A stretch of 64,000 bases of DNA, taken from positions 124,001 through 188,000 of the forward strand of contig NZ_QCZJ01000008.1 in NCBI RefSeq assembly GCF_003075435.1. Direction: 5' to 3'. Within the stretch, counting starts at the first letter, position 1. Every line of letters begins with the position of its first letter. The stretch comes from Terrimonas sp. GTDB taxonomy: Bacteria > Bacteroidota > Bacteroidia > Chitinophagales > Chitinophagaceae. This document shows positions 37,836 to 45,849 of the stretch, one piece after another. A program made the position numbers and the translations under genes. The notes beneath the pieces were generated by a model. It was not told where the DNA came from, did not search any database, and was given only the letters and a program-made list of their open reading frames with translations.

Positions 37836-39596
37836 ATGTCAACAAAAACAACAAGCAGCCCGTCGCCCAAAAAGGTATCGGCGGCGGCTGTTACAACAAC
37901 TCCTACACTCAACAAAAACCTAGTAATAACCAATAATTCATCAATAAATCTTGCTATTATTGATGCCGCAGCAACAGATGATAACCAGGTAGTGTTTGAG
38001 CAAAGCCTTAAACTTTTACCTACTATTGATGGGAAGCAATCCATTGCAGCAAATAGTTCAGGAACCGTAGTGCTGGATGATACGCATGACAATAATGGTA
38101 CACCTACATATACCAAATTGTATGATATCATCTATGCAAAAACCGATACGCTTTTCCCTGTAAAATCGCAGGGTGCAATGCTGAATTTTAAAACACAGGA
38201 TTATGCACCTGTTGCTGTTACTGACGATGAAGCAAAGATAATGCAGGAGACAGAGGTTTTTACCCAGACGATTGCTGCTTATCCTACCTCTCAGTTAGCA
38301 AAGGATTATATTGCCGCGCTACAAGGGTCCACAAATAATGCATCCTCAGAGGATGATATTGATGATGCGGTCGCAAGCTTTTTTGCTTCAACCAATAGCT
38401 ATAAAGATGTAACGCTTGATTCACTTATAGCACTCAAAAGTTACTATAATACCTATCCCATGGTATGGACCGGCTACCAAAGCAGCAAAACATATTATCT
38501 GTATTCCAGCGACGGAACAACTGTTATCAGCAACGGCAGTCTCACGGTTACTATTCCATCAACAATTGGTTTGGACAAATCGTTACCGGGTTTCAGTTTC
38601 ACTTACAAAGACGCCAACAATAATACCAAGGCGCTTCATTATGCAAATGGCCAGTTTGTGGATGATCCAAATGCAGATGTGCCTAATATTTGCCTGGTGG
38701 GTACTTTTATATTAAAAAGTACCATTACAAAAGTTGATACAGATACAGACATCATCACTATATTATCTGGTAATGTGTATAACAATACAGTGATCGGTTA
38801 TGAGACGCCACTGCCCGATAACAGCAACAATGGTGGTGGCGGAGACTCAAGCGGCAACTGGAGCGGTTTATATACCCTCCTGCATCCTAAAGATGCCGCG
38901 GGATGGATGCAGTTGTTCCTCACATTTGTAGGTGTTGTAATGGGGATAGACTTTTTACTTAAGGGAGTAAAATCTGCTAAAGATTCAGTGCTGGAGGCAA
39001 AAGATAAACTTGGAGATTTATTTACAAAAGCAGATGCTGATAAAGCTATCAGTGAGGCGAAAGCAAAAAGTGGTTTAAATGATCCTAAGTATAAGTCTGA
39101 AATGAAAAAAATAAAAGCAGACAACGCAGCGAATAAAAACCTTGACGATCAGATAAAGGATGCTGATACTATATACCAGGATCGTGTTACAGAAGACTGG
39201 AGAACTTCAACAGATGAGAAGCTGGATTCTATTGGCGACATGCTTCAGAAAATGCTGGATAGTGGTCACGCTACCACCGATATGGAAAATGCGGGAGATG
39301 CATTGGGGGATGCGTACACCTCTACTGATACACCTTCAACCTCCGATCTATCCAGCCAGATTGACGGATTGAATAAAACAATAGAAGGCTTACAGTCTAC
39401 TCTTAATGCGCAATATGAAACCATAATAAATAAACTAAAAGGGGAAGCACAGACTGAGCTTAGCGAGTCTAAAGCTGCGGCGGATAAAGCGAAAGAAGTA
39501 ACCGACAAGGTTAGTGATGATCTAGAAAAAGCCAAAGAACGTCAGGCACCGGAGGATGTGAAACCTGAGAGATCGGGAATGGAAGTTGAGGCGTAA
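37836..39596 (+). CDS. Array protein 5: diverged N-module, TM, long coiled coil
   Basis: 586 residues. A Ser/Thr/Lys-rich N-terminal extension (about 25 residues) precedes the module: LNKNLVITNNSSINLAIIDA, VFEQSLKLLP, AYPTSQLAKDYIAAL, YKDVTLDSLIALKSYYNTYP (signature Ser at 202; the LPYGW part is changed). A Gly/Asn/Ser-rich linker (DNSNNGGGGDSSGNWSG, about 328-345) comes before the TM segment (about 357-376, MQLFLTFVGVVMGIDFLL). The rest (about 380-586) is charged and helical, with heptad-like Ala/Lys/Glu repeats. It is the most diverged TM member of the array. A perfect terminator follows the stop. Confidence 0.85.
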   Translation: MSTKTTSSPSPKKVSAAAVTTTPTLNKNLVITNNSSINLAIIDAAATDDNQVVFEQSLKLLPTIDGKQSIAANSSGTVVLDDTHDNNGTPTYTKLYDIIYAKTDTLFPVKSQGAMLNFKTQDYAPVAVTDDEAKIMQETEVFTQTIAAYPTSQLAKDYIAALQGSTNNASSEDDIDDAVASFFASTNSYKDVTLDSLIALKSYYNTYPMVWTGYQSSKTYYLYSSDGTTVISNGSLTVTIPSTIGLDKSLPGFSFTYKDANNNTKALHYANGQFVDDPNADVPNICLVGTFILKSTITKVDTDTDIITILSGNVYNNTVIGYETPLPDNSNNGGGGDSSGNWSGLYTLLHPKDAAGWMQLFLTFVGVVMGIDFLLKGVKSAKDSVLEAKDKLGDLFTKADADKAISEAKAKSGLNDPKYKSEMKKIKADNAANKNLDDQIKDADTIYQDRVTEDWRTSTDEKLDSIGDMLQKMLDSGHATTDMENAGDALGDAYTSTDTPSTSDLSSQIDGLNKTIEGLQSTLNAQYETIINKLKGEAQTELSESKAAADKAKEVTDKVSDDLEKAKERQAPEDVKPERSGMEVEA

Positions 39597-39609
39597 TGGT
39601 CATATTAAT

Positions 39610-39646
39610 AAAAAGGCAACCTTCAATTGAAGGTTGCCTTTTTATT
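39610..39646 (+). terminator. Rho-independent terminator at the end of the array
   Basis: A near-perfect palindrome: AAAAAGGCAACCTTCAA pairs with its complement (TTGAAGGTTGCCTTTTT). It lies 13 bases after the stop of array protein 5 and closes the array transcript. Confidence 0.9.
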
Positions 39647-39676
39647 AATAGTAATTATAAAAAACATCTGTTTTTA

Positions 39677-40645
39677 ATGATTGATTGGTCAACAATAAAT
39701 AAGCCTAGCAAATGCCCCACCGTAACGGCTAAAACCATTTTGCAACAGTTGCAAAATGGGATAGGAATTTCATTTTCCAGGATTCTGGATCCTATAACGC
39801 GGTTTGCAGAAAATTTCCCTGCTTTATCAGGCAATATACTGGAAATGCATTTCGCCAGGTATGCCCACAGCATAGATTTCGCTATACGTGTTAACAAACA
39901 GTTTGATCAAGGAATAGCCTTCTCACCAAATGATTATAGATTTCATTTAAACGTCTTACCTACGGAATTATTTAACAATGCTGTAGAAAATGTTTGGTTT
40001 GAATATGATGCCCCATTCAAAAATAAACCTTCAGTTTTTTTTGATATAGGCAGAAATAAGGATTTTTGTCCTGAAAAGGCTTATTCATATTTTCGGGATA
40101 TTCTTTTCAAATACGGATTGCCTGAAAAAAAAATATTTAATTTCCTCCAAAAAATAAAGGAACAAGATGCGCGAGTAGTTTATTATGGGTTGATGTTTTC
40201 AAGACCATCGTCCTCTGTTCGATTAACAATCAACGATATTAAGCCAAAAAATCTGGTCCAGGTACTATTCAAACTGGGCTGGAAAGGAAACTATAATGCT
40301 ATAGAAAGAATATGCAACCGATACATACATGAGGCACAAAAAATTGTAATTGCCGTTGATGTTGAAGATAAATTGCGAAATCGTATTGGCATTGAAATTT
40401 TCGACAATGATTCACCAAGACTTATAAAACAGTTTTATACTGACGATTTAATCAACTACCAGCAAATTTGTTGGTTAAAAGATTGGGAACGTATTATTGA
40501 TTTGCCGAGTCATTTGTGCTATTCGTTATCAAAACAATATCGCCGGAATATTAAGCAACTACATACCCGCATTAATCATTTTAAATTTGTAGTCAATGAA
40601 ACAGAAAATGTGTTGCTAAAAGGATATCTCTACTATTGTTTTTGA
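39677..40645 (+). CDS. Unrecognised 322-residue cytoplasmic protein
   Basis: The start is taken at the ATG at 39677; an upstream in-frame ATG at 39596 would require translating through the array terminator. No signal peptide or TM segment is seen. Recognisable pieces are VWFEYDAPFKNKPSVFFDIG, YGLMFSRPSSSVRLTIND, RNRIGIEIFDNDSPRLIKQF and the C-terminal KQLHTRINHFKFVVNE then LLKGYLYYCF. The order of strands and the closing shape resemble unnamed conserved proteins from multicellular bacteria, but no family is claimed. It follows the array on the same strand and meets the kinase gene at 40657 tail to tail, 11 bases away, so it may be a functional partner of the array. Confidence 0.8.
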   Translation: MIDWSTINKPSKCPTVTAKTILQQLQNGIGISFSRILDPITRFAENFPALSGNILEMHFARYAHSIDFAIRVNKQFDQGIAFSPNDYRFHLNVLPTELFNNAVENVWFEYDAPFKNKPSVFFDIGRNKDFCPEKAYSYFRDILFKYGLPEKKIFNFLQKIKEQDARVVYYGLMFSRPSSSVRLTINDIKPKNLVQVLFKLGWKGNYNAIERICNRYIHEAQKIVIAVDVEDKLRNRIGIEIFDNDSPRLIKQFYTDDLINYQQICWLKDWERIIDLPSHLCYSLSKQYRRNIKQLHTRINHFKFVVNETENVLLKGYLYYCF

Positions 40646-40656
40646 CGAAACTACTT

Positions 40657-43600
40657 TTAAAATTCAAGTTTAATAATTGTACCCTTGCCTAATTCTGATT
40701 CAATAGTAAGTTTTCCATTCAACATATTTGCCCGGTCTTGCATATTGGAAAGCCCGTTACCTCCTTTCCCTTGCCTGGGCGTATCTTTATCAAAGCCCTT
40801 ACCATCATCTTTTATAACCAGTTGAATGCCCGCATCAAACGGGGTAACAGTTATCCAGACATTCTTTCCATCTGCATATTTAGCAATATTATTAATAGCT
40901 TCTTTATATATCAGGTAAAAATCCCTTCTTTTTTCCATAGGTAACTGCATTTGAAGTAAATCTTCACTAAAATCAAAATGAAGGTCATAGTCTTTTGCTT
41001 CCAGTATCTGGAAAGCCTGTTCTCTCATCCGGTTAATAATATTTTCAAATGCATCATTTTTTGCATTGATGTTCCAAATGATGTCATTCATAGATTCCAT
41101 GATTTCTGTGGCATGGTCCCCAATCTTACCCAACAACGTTTCATTGTTAAATGTTTTATTCTGCATTTGCTCGCTCAGTATCTTTGAATATATAGCAATT
41201 GTACTTATAGATGACCCCACCTCATCATGCAGGTCGCGGGCTATACGGTTGCGAAGGCTATCGAACAGGGTAAGCTGGTGTATGCGATACCTGTACACTG
41301 CGTAGGCAGCAGATACAGTTCCTATAATAACAAACATTTTAAACCACCATGTCTGCCACCAGGGCGCCATTATAAATATATCCAGCATCTTAGGTTGTCC
41401 ATTCCAGTTATTTAAATCAAATGATGATTCAATTATAAAACGATATTCTCCGGCATTTAAATTGGTATATGTAGCTTCATTCATGGTACCGCTGTATATC
41501 CAGTCCTTATCAAAGCCTTCCATCTTATATCTATAATGTATATTTTCATGCCTTCTATAGTCAGTTGCTGCAAATTTGAATGTAATTACATTTTGTTCGT
41601 ATAAAAGCTCAAGTGTGTCGGTAAAAATAATATCCCTGCTTAAAGGAGAACCATATACTCCCGGTGATATGGCTTTATTAAATAGTTTGAGATCAGTTAT
41701 CACTACATCCGGCGAGGGCAGCGGTTGTATTTTTCTCGGGTTAAAAATACTTATACCGTTCATTCCGCCAAAGGCAATCATGCCCATAGTGGTTCTGCTG
41801 TGTGCATACCTGTTAAATTCATTGCCCTGCAAACCATCGAAAACATCAAAATTCCTTGCAGTTCGTAATACAGTGTTAAATGATGATATACCTCTATTAG
41901 TACTTAACCAAAGGTTTTGATCATAATCTGGCTCTATGCCGTATATCACATTATTAGCAAGCCCGTGTTCAGTTGTAAAACGTTCAAACATGCCAGTAAA
42001 TTTATCTAATCGGTTAAGCCCTCCTCCTTTTGTACCTACCCACAAATAACGACCTGGCATTGATACATCGGCACAAAAAGATAAGATAAAATTATTGCTA
42101 ATGGAAGTGGTATCTTTTTGATCAAACAAATAAGGCTGCTTAATGTAACCGCTGTCTGGATCGTAACAAAAGAGCCCATTTGCGGTACCCAGCCACATAA
42201 TCCCGTCATCATCATAAACACGCTGAAGGAAATCATAATCATAAACAATCTGATGATTCGGATAAGCATATCGGCTGAAAGTGCCAGATGAAATACTATA
42301 TTTTACAACCCAGTTTTTATATCCCATCCATAAATTATTCTTAGCATCGGCATAAATTGGATACGGTATTGAGATAACATCATTATAAGGTATTGAGATT
42401 TGCACAGTCTTTTTTGTTTGAAAGTTATACTGCACAATTCCCTTATCTATTCCATACCATATATTTCCAACAGTATCTTTTGCTATGGAAATTATATGAG
42501 GCTGCAATAAGGAGGGGGTATTTCTAATCTGCAGTTGTATACTGCTGTCAATAACAGGAGAGGCTCCATTAAGATCAATAGTTGTAAAGAAATTAGTGAT
42601 TAGTTTGCCAGGCTTATATTCAAGAATTTGATACACAGTTTCTCCTGAAAGCAAATGACTGAATTTTTCCACCTCAGGATCAAATTGTACTAAGCCGTGC
42701 CCCCCTGATCCTAGCCAAACTACGCCGGTACGATCCGTATAGTATTGGGTAGGTGTATTTATCACCTTCATTTGAACATCAGATGCGGAAATAATACTTC
42801 GCAGGTTACCCGTACTAAGATCCAATTGCAGAATACTATTTCTATCTCCCAGCCAAAGTCTGTTTTGCTTATCAATGGTCCAGGAAATATCTGTTCGCTG
42901 CGATCGGTACAGGTATTGAGGATAATTGAAATTGTAGTCAGGAAACCGAATAATATTACTGTTGTTTAATAACAAGCAATGATTAAGTGTATCTTCTATA
43001 ATACGAGGAATAAATGAAGGAGAAATTGTCGTAAATTGAAATCGCTCAATGAGTTTGTAATTTCCTTTCCTGTTAATTTCCATTAATTCCAACACATTGG
43101 TTGGGGTAGTAATAAAAATCCTATCACGGCTATCTATAAAAACATCTTCGGCTCCTTCGCGCCATTTACGTTCTAATATGATGGGAGTGAATCGATATAC
43201 AATTTGCTTATTATTAACATTATTAATAGTTTCCAAGCGATCTATTCCTGTAGCGGTTCTTATCCATAACGATCCGTCTTTGCTTTCGGAAATACCTAAT
43301 ATGGCATTTGACCGGATGCTGTTAACGCCGCTGTGTCTGAAATGTATAAATGTATTTGATGCCCGATCAAACAGATCCAACCCTTCGTTACGCGTTCCGA
43401 TCCACAATCTTTCCCGTGAATCTTCAAATACACAGGTAAGGTCGTTGCTGGCCATTGAGGTGGTATCTTCAATATTATGATAATACACTTTAAATGAATA
43501 GCCATCATACCGATTTAACCCATCACCGGTAGCAAACCACATCATACCCGCTTGATCCTGAGTAATTCCACTAACATAGCTCTGTGAAAGCCCTTCGTTA

Positions 43601-43737
43601 ATGGATATGGTTTTAAATTTTCGAGAAACAACGGTTGGTTGCGCTAATGATGGTATTACTATTATCATCGTCGCCAATAATAACGAGACACTCAATCGCA
43701 ATATAAAACGAACATTTTTGCAATAAAGCACAGGCAT
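40657..43737 (-). CDS. Propeller sensor, NarX-type histidine kinase
   Basis: A 1026-residue sensor: signal peptide (about 1-33), propeller blades (about 38-690; INEGLSQSYVSGITQDQAGM, NVIYGIEPDYDQNLWLSTNR), Y_Y_Y domain (about 700-770), a TM helix (about 790-808), a HisKA_3 segment with His837 in RDLHDEVGSSIS, and HATPase_c (KDDGKGFDKD, GNGLSNMQDRANML). Kinases of this class phosphorylate NarL/LuxR-type regulators. No regulator is adjacent; the nearest suitable one is at 25648-26283, on the other side of the array. It therefore probably belongs to a split pair (inference). It is convergent with the 322-residue protein gene. Confidence 0.95.
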   Translation of the reverse strand: MPVLYCKNVRFILRLSVSLLLATMIIVIPSLAQPTVVSRKFKTISINEGLSQSYVSGITQDQAGMMWFATGDGLNRYDGYSFKVYYHNIEDTTSMASNDLTCVFEDSRERLWIGTRNEGLDLFDRASNTFIHFRHSGVNSIRSNAILGISESKDGSLWIRTATGIDRLETINNVNNKQIVYRFTPIILERKWREGAEDVFIDSRDRIFITTPTNVLELMEINRKGNYKLIERFQFTTISPSFIPRIIEDTLNHCLLLNNSNIIRFPDYNFNYPQYLYRSQRTDISWTIDKQNRLWLGDRNSILQLDLSTGNLRSIISASDVQMKVINTPTQYYTDRTGVVWLGSGGHGLVQFDPEVEKFSHLLSGETVYQILEYKPGKLITNFFTTIDLNGASPVIDSSIQLQIRNTPSLLQPHIISIAKDTVGNIWYGIDKGIVQYNFQTKKTVQISIPYNDVISIPYPIYADAKNNLWMGYKNWVVKYSISSGTFSRYAYPNHQIVYDYDFLQRVYDDDGIMWLGTANGLFCYDPDSGYIKQPYLFDQKDTTSISNNFILSFCADVSMPGRYLWVGTKGGGLNRLDKFTGMFERFTTEHGLANNVIYGIEPDYDQNLWLSTNRGISSFNTVLRTARNFDVFDGLQGNEFNRYAHSRTTMGMIAFGGMNGISIFNPRKIQPLPSPDVVITDLKLFNKAISPGVYGSPLSRDIIFTDTLELLYEQNVITFKFAATDYRRHENIHYRYKMEGFDKDWIYSGTMNEATYTNLNAGEYRFIIESSFDLNNWNGQPKMLDIFIMAPWWQTWWFKMFVIIGTVSAAYAVYRYRIHQLTLFDSLRNRIARDLHDEVGSSISTIAIYSKILSEQMQNKTFNNETLLGKIGDHATEIMESMNDIIWNINAKNDAFENIINRMREQAFQILEAKDYDLHFDFSEDLLQMQLPMEKRRDFYLIYKEAINNIAKYADGKNVWITVTPFDAGIQLVIKDDGKGFDKDTPRQGKGGNGLSNMQDRANMLNGKLTIESELGKGTIIKLEF

Positions 43738-43980
43738 ACGGGGGGGATAAATTTAGCAGAAATGCATATTACCCACCAATTAATTTATTCAGATTTACTA
43801 ATATTTTGTGGATAACCATACGAAAAGAGAGAATTGGTCAACCTTAAAATGCAATTAAAATCTTGGGATAACACGCCATAAACAGCGACACATGTAATGT
43901 TGAATAAAGCAAGAGAAGAGAAAAACACTTACTTAAGGTAAGGGTTTTGTTGCCTGAATTATCGCAGGAATATTGCAATT

Positions 43981-44013
43981 TTTGGGCTACTTTAACCTAA
44001 ATCTTTACATTTG
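43981..44013 (+). promoter_or_regulatory. Promoter upstream of a decayed gene
   Basis: TTTG at 43981-43984 and TACATTTG at 44006-44013, 21 bases apart, give a complete Bacteroidota promoter. The gene that follows (44051 on) is broken, so this promoter is a relic or drives a remnant. Confidence 0.65.
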
Positions 44014-44050
44014 CAACAGTGATGCAAATGCAAAATTGACTATTCAATAA

Positions 44051-44384
44051 AAATACAGGCAAGTTATCGCAGCTATACTTCTTACAGTATACGCATTTAT
44101 TGTTACCTCTATATCACTCTGGCATCATCATGATATTAACCGTGAAAAAGAGCAGACAAACCATTCAGATATGGATATTATTGCTCACCACAACGAAGTA
44201 TCTTCTGAAACGAGTTGTGCTGTTTGTGCGCATAAATATTCTGTATACTATGGGCTATATCACAATTACAGAAATAGCGGCAGTAATTTTTTATAGCCTG
44301 TTGGAAAATGGGTATTATCTGGCCAATCCTCTTTCTTCCTCTTGTTTTCTTTTTTCCAATAAAAGTCCTCTTGTATTATCCTGA
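44051..44384 (+). pseudogene. Small His/Cys-rich membrane-anchored protein, frameshifted and without a start
   Basis: The frame from 44051 reads KYRQVIAAILLTVYAFIVTS then ISLWHHHDINREKEQ, ...SSETSCAVCAHKYSVYYG..., and stops at 44294-44296. The sequence resumes one base out of frame as FYSLLENGYYLANPLSSSCF then LFSNKSPLVLS and ends at 44384. Removing one T from the TTTTTT run at about 44288 restores a protein of about 110 residues with an N-terminal TM, HHH and CxxC motifs and the NKSPL tail. This matches a type of small Bacteroidota protein commonly placed before TonB receptors (from memory, not searched). No start codon follows the in-frame TAA at 44048. Confidence 0.7.
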
Positions 44385-44545
44385 TTCGCAGGTTTTAATA
44401 TCATACTGCTTTCTGCTGCATGGGTTGATGGCATTCAACCGCTATTTCTCATTTTAATATAACATAAACAATAGGCTTGTATTGTAAACTATACAGCCTG
44501 GCAAGTAATATAATAGTACGACTAAGAAACTATATTTTATCTTAG

Positions 44546-44754
44546 TTTTATAATCCTCTTTTTTTTTCGGCATTCTCCCAGTCAGACGCTATAAAAGGAA
44601 ATTTTTATTTAGAAAGCCAGGTGCCTTTACCAGGGATTACAAAACTGCTTGTCAGGGATTTTAATTCATTTGATTTGTTTAAAACACAGTTTGCAGATAC
44701 TGCTAAAAACCGCTTTGGCAGCGGTTGGGCATATTTCATGGAGAACTGTTGAGA
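44546..44754 (+). pseudogene. Fused remnants: TonB-receptor N-terminus joined to a superoxide dismutase piece
   Basis: A 69-codon frame without a start. Its first part, FFSAFSQSDAIKGNFYLESQ then VPLPGIT, looks like the signal-peptide end and first CarboxypepD_reg-like strand of a TonB receptor. Its second part, RDFNSFDLFKTQFADTAKNR then FGSGWAYFMEN, is the middle of an Fe/Mn superoxide dismutase (family motif RFGSGWAWL). The junction lies near 44640-44657. This suggests a deletion that joined two genes which both then decayed, next to the broken His/Cys protein gene. Confidence 0.65.
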
Positions 44755-44785
44755 TTATTATATTCTCCCTATATACACACTGAAC

Positions 44786-45283
44786 TTAGGATAAATAATA
44801 TTCAGATAAAATCTTCCACGGCTGTCCTAAGATTTGCTCAATCAAACTTATTTTTTCGAAACTAAGAGCAAAAGGGAAACTGCATTTTTTTATTTTTTCA
44901 AATATTTCATCAGTACAGGTTGAATTCCTTGGATGCATTAATGTGATATGGGGCTCATGAAATTTTATTTTTGCGTTTGCATTTTTTAGGATTTCCTCTC
45001 TCAGTTCGTGATATTCAGTATTTATTTTGGTCGCTGAAATCAATACGCCTTTTCCATTCGAAAACCCTACAATTTTATCAAAATTTATTATAATGGATTT
45101 ATGGCTTAATGATTCTAAACTTTCTATAATAGTCGAAATATTTTCGATCTCATCTTCGCGGCACAAAGTAACATGTGCTTTAATTAAAGCATATTGCGCG
45201 GGATTATACTTTCCGCGAATATCTTCTATTGTTTCTGCATGTTTTTCGGTTATAAACAAAGTAAGTTGTTTTCTTTTGTTCAT
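44786..45283 (-). CDS. 2'-5' RNA ligase / LigT-like 2H phosphoesterase
   Basis: 165 residues from the ATG at 45283 (a TTG two codons upstream is less likely). Two catalytic HxT motifs mark the 2H family: HVTL (about 39-42) and HITL (about 111-114), separated by the usual distance, with flanking KRKQLTLFI and IIINFDKIVGF strands. The family ligates or hydrolyses 2',3'-cyclic or 2'-5' phosphodiester bonds in RNA or nucleotides; the true substrate here is unknown. It follows the GyrI-like gene by 9 bases on the same strand and is probably cotranscribed with it. Confidence 0.88.
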   Translation of the reverse strand: MNKRKQLTLFITEKHAETIEDIRGKYNPAQYALIKAHVTLCREDEIENISTIIESLESLSHKSIIINFDKIVGFSNGKGVLISATKINTEYHELREEILKNANAKIKFHEPHITLMHPRNSTCTDEIFEKIKKCSFPFALSFEKISLIEQILGQPWKILSEYYLS

Positions 45284-45292
45284 TGCCAATTT

Positions 45293-45781
45293 TTAATCAC
45301 TTGCATTTTTCGGCTTTACGGGTATCCAGATTTCTTCTTCCGATGTTGGGTCGTTGTTTTTGTATTTGGCACCCAATACTTCGAAGTGAGGACGATTGTC
45401 TAAAACATAACCTGAATCCGGCAACCAGTTCCCGAATATATATTCATACACAGCGTTATCGGTATTCAAGCCTTGGTAGTTAAACACAGCATAAAGCCCT
45501 CCCGGCAGCATGAATGTTTGCATTTCATCTGGTACGTTATCAAAATTGGCGACTTCAATAGCGGCCCATTTTTCAAAAGTGTTGGTAGGGGCAAAGTGTT
45601 CAAAATGTGTCTGCTTATACACTGACATAGAGATTAACTCGTCAGTCAACCTGTTGATTATTTCTTTTCGCCTTGGCATAAAACTTTTCCAAAGTTCGTT
45701 TACCCTGTAATTGGAGAAACTAACAATTAGTGGCATACCGATTAATTTCTTTTCGCCTGATATTTTAAATGTTGGTATCAT
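45293..45781 (-). CDS. GyrI-like small-molecule-binding domain protein
   Basis: 162 residues, cytoplasmic, a single GyrI-like/AraC effector-binding fold: LIGMPLIVSFSNYRVNELWK, a middle KWAAIEVANFDNVPDEMQTF strand pair, the LPGGLYAVFNYQG turn and YEYIFGNWLPDSGYVLDNRP then HFEVLGAKY, ending with EEEIWIPVK. All are typical positions of the family. There is no HTH, so it is a stand-alone binding or hydrolysing member. It is the first gene of a two-gene unit with the LigT-like protein. Confidence 0.88.
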   Translation of the reverse strand: MIPTFKISGEKKLIGMPLIVSFSNYRVNELWKSFMPRRKEIINRLTDELISMSVYKQTHFEHFAPTNTFEKWAAIEVANFDNVPDEMQTFMLPGGLYAVFNYQGLNTDNAVYEYIFGNWLPDSGYVLDNRPHFEVLGAKYKNNDPTSEEEIWIPVKPKNASD

Positions 45782-45849
45782 TTCAAAAGAATCAAATGTT
45801 CCATTCTGTTATAGTGCACTGTAAATATTACGTATAAACAATGGAAGCT

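Noticed and set aside
44100-44384. Reading the 94-codon frame as a complete intact gene
   Set aside because: Only its last 30 or so codons are protein-like; the first part is out of frame with the clear SISLWHHH...CAVCAHKY coding sequence.
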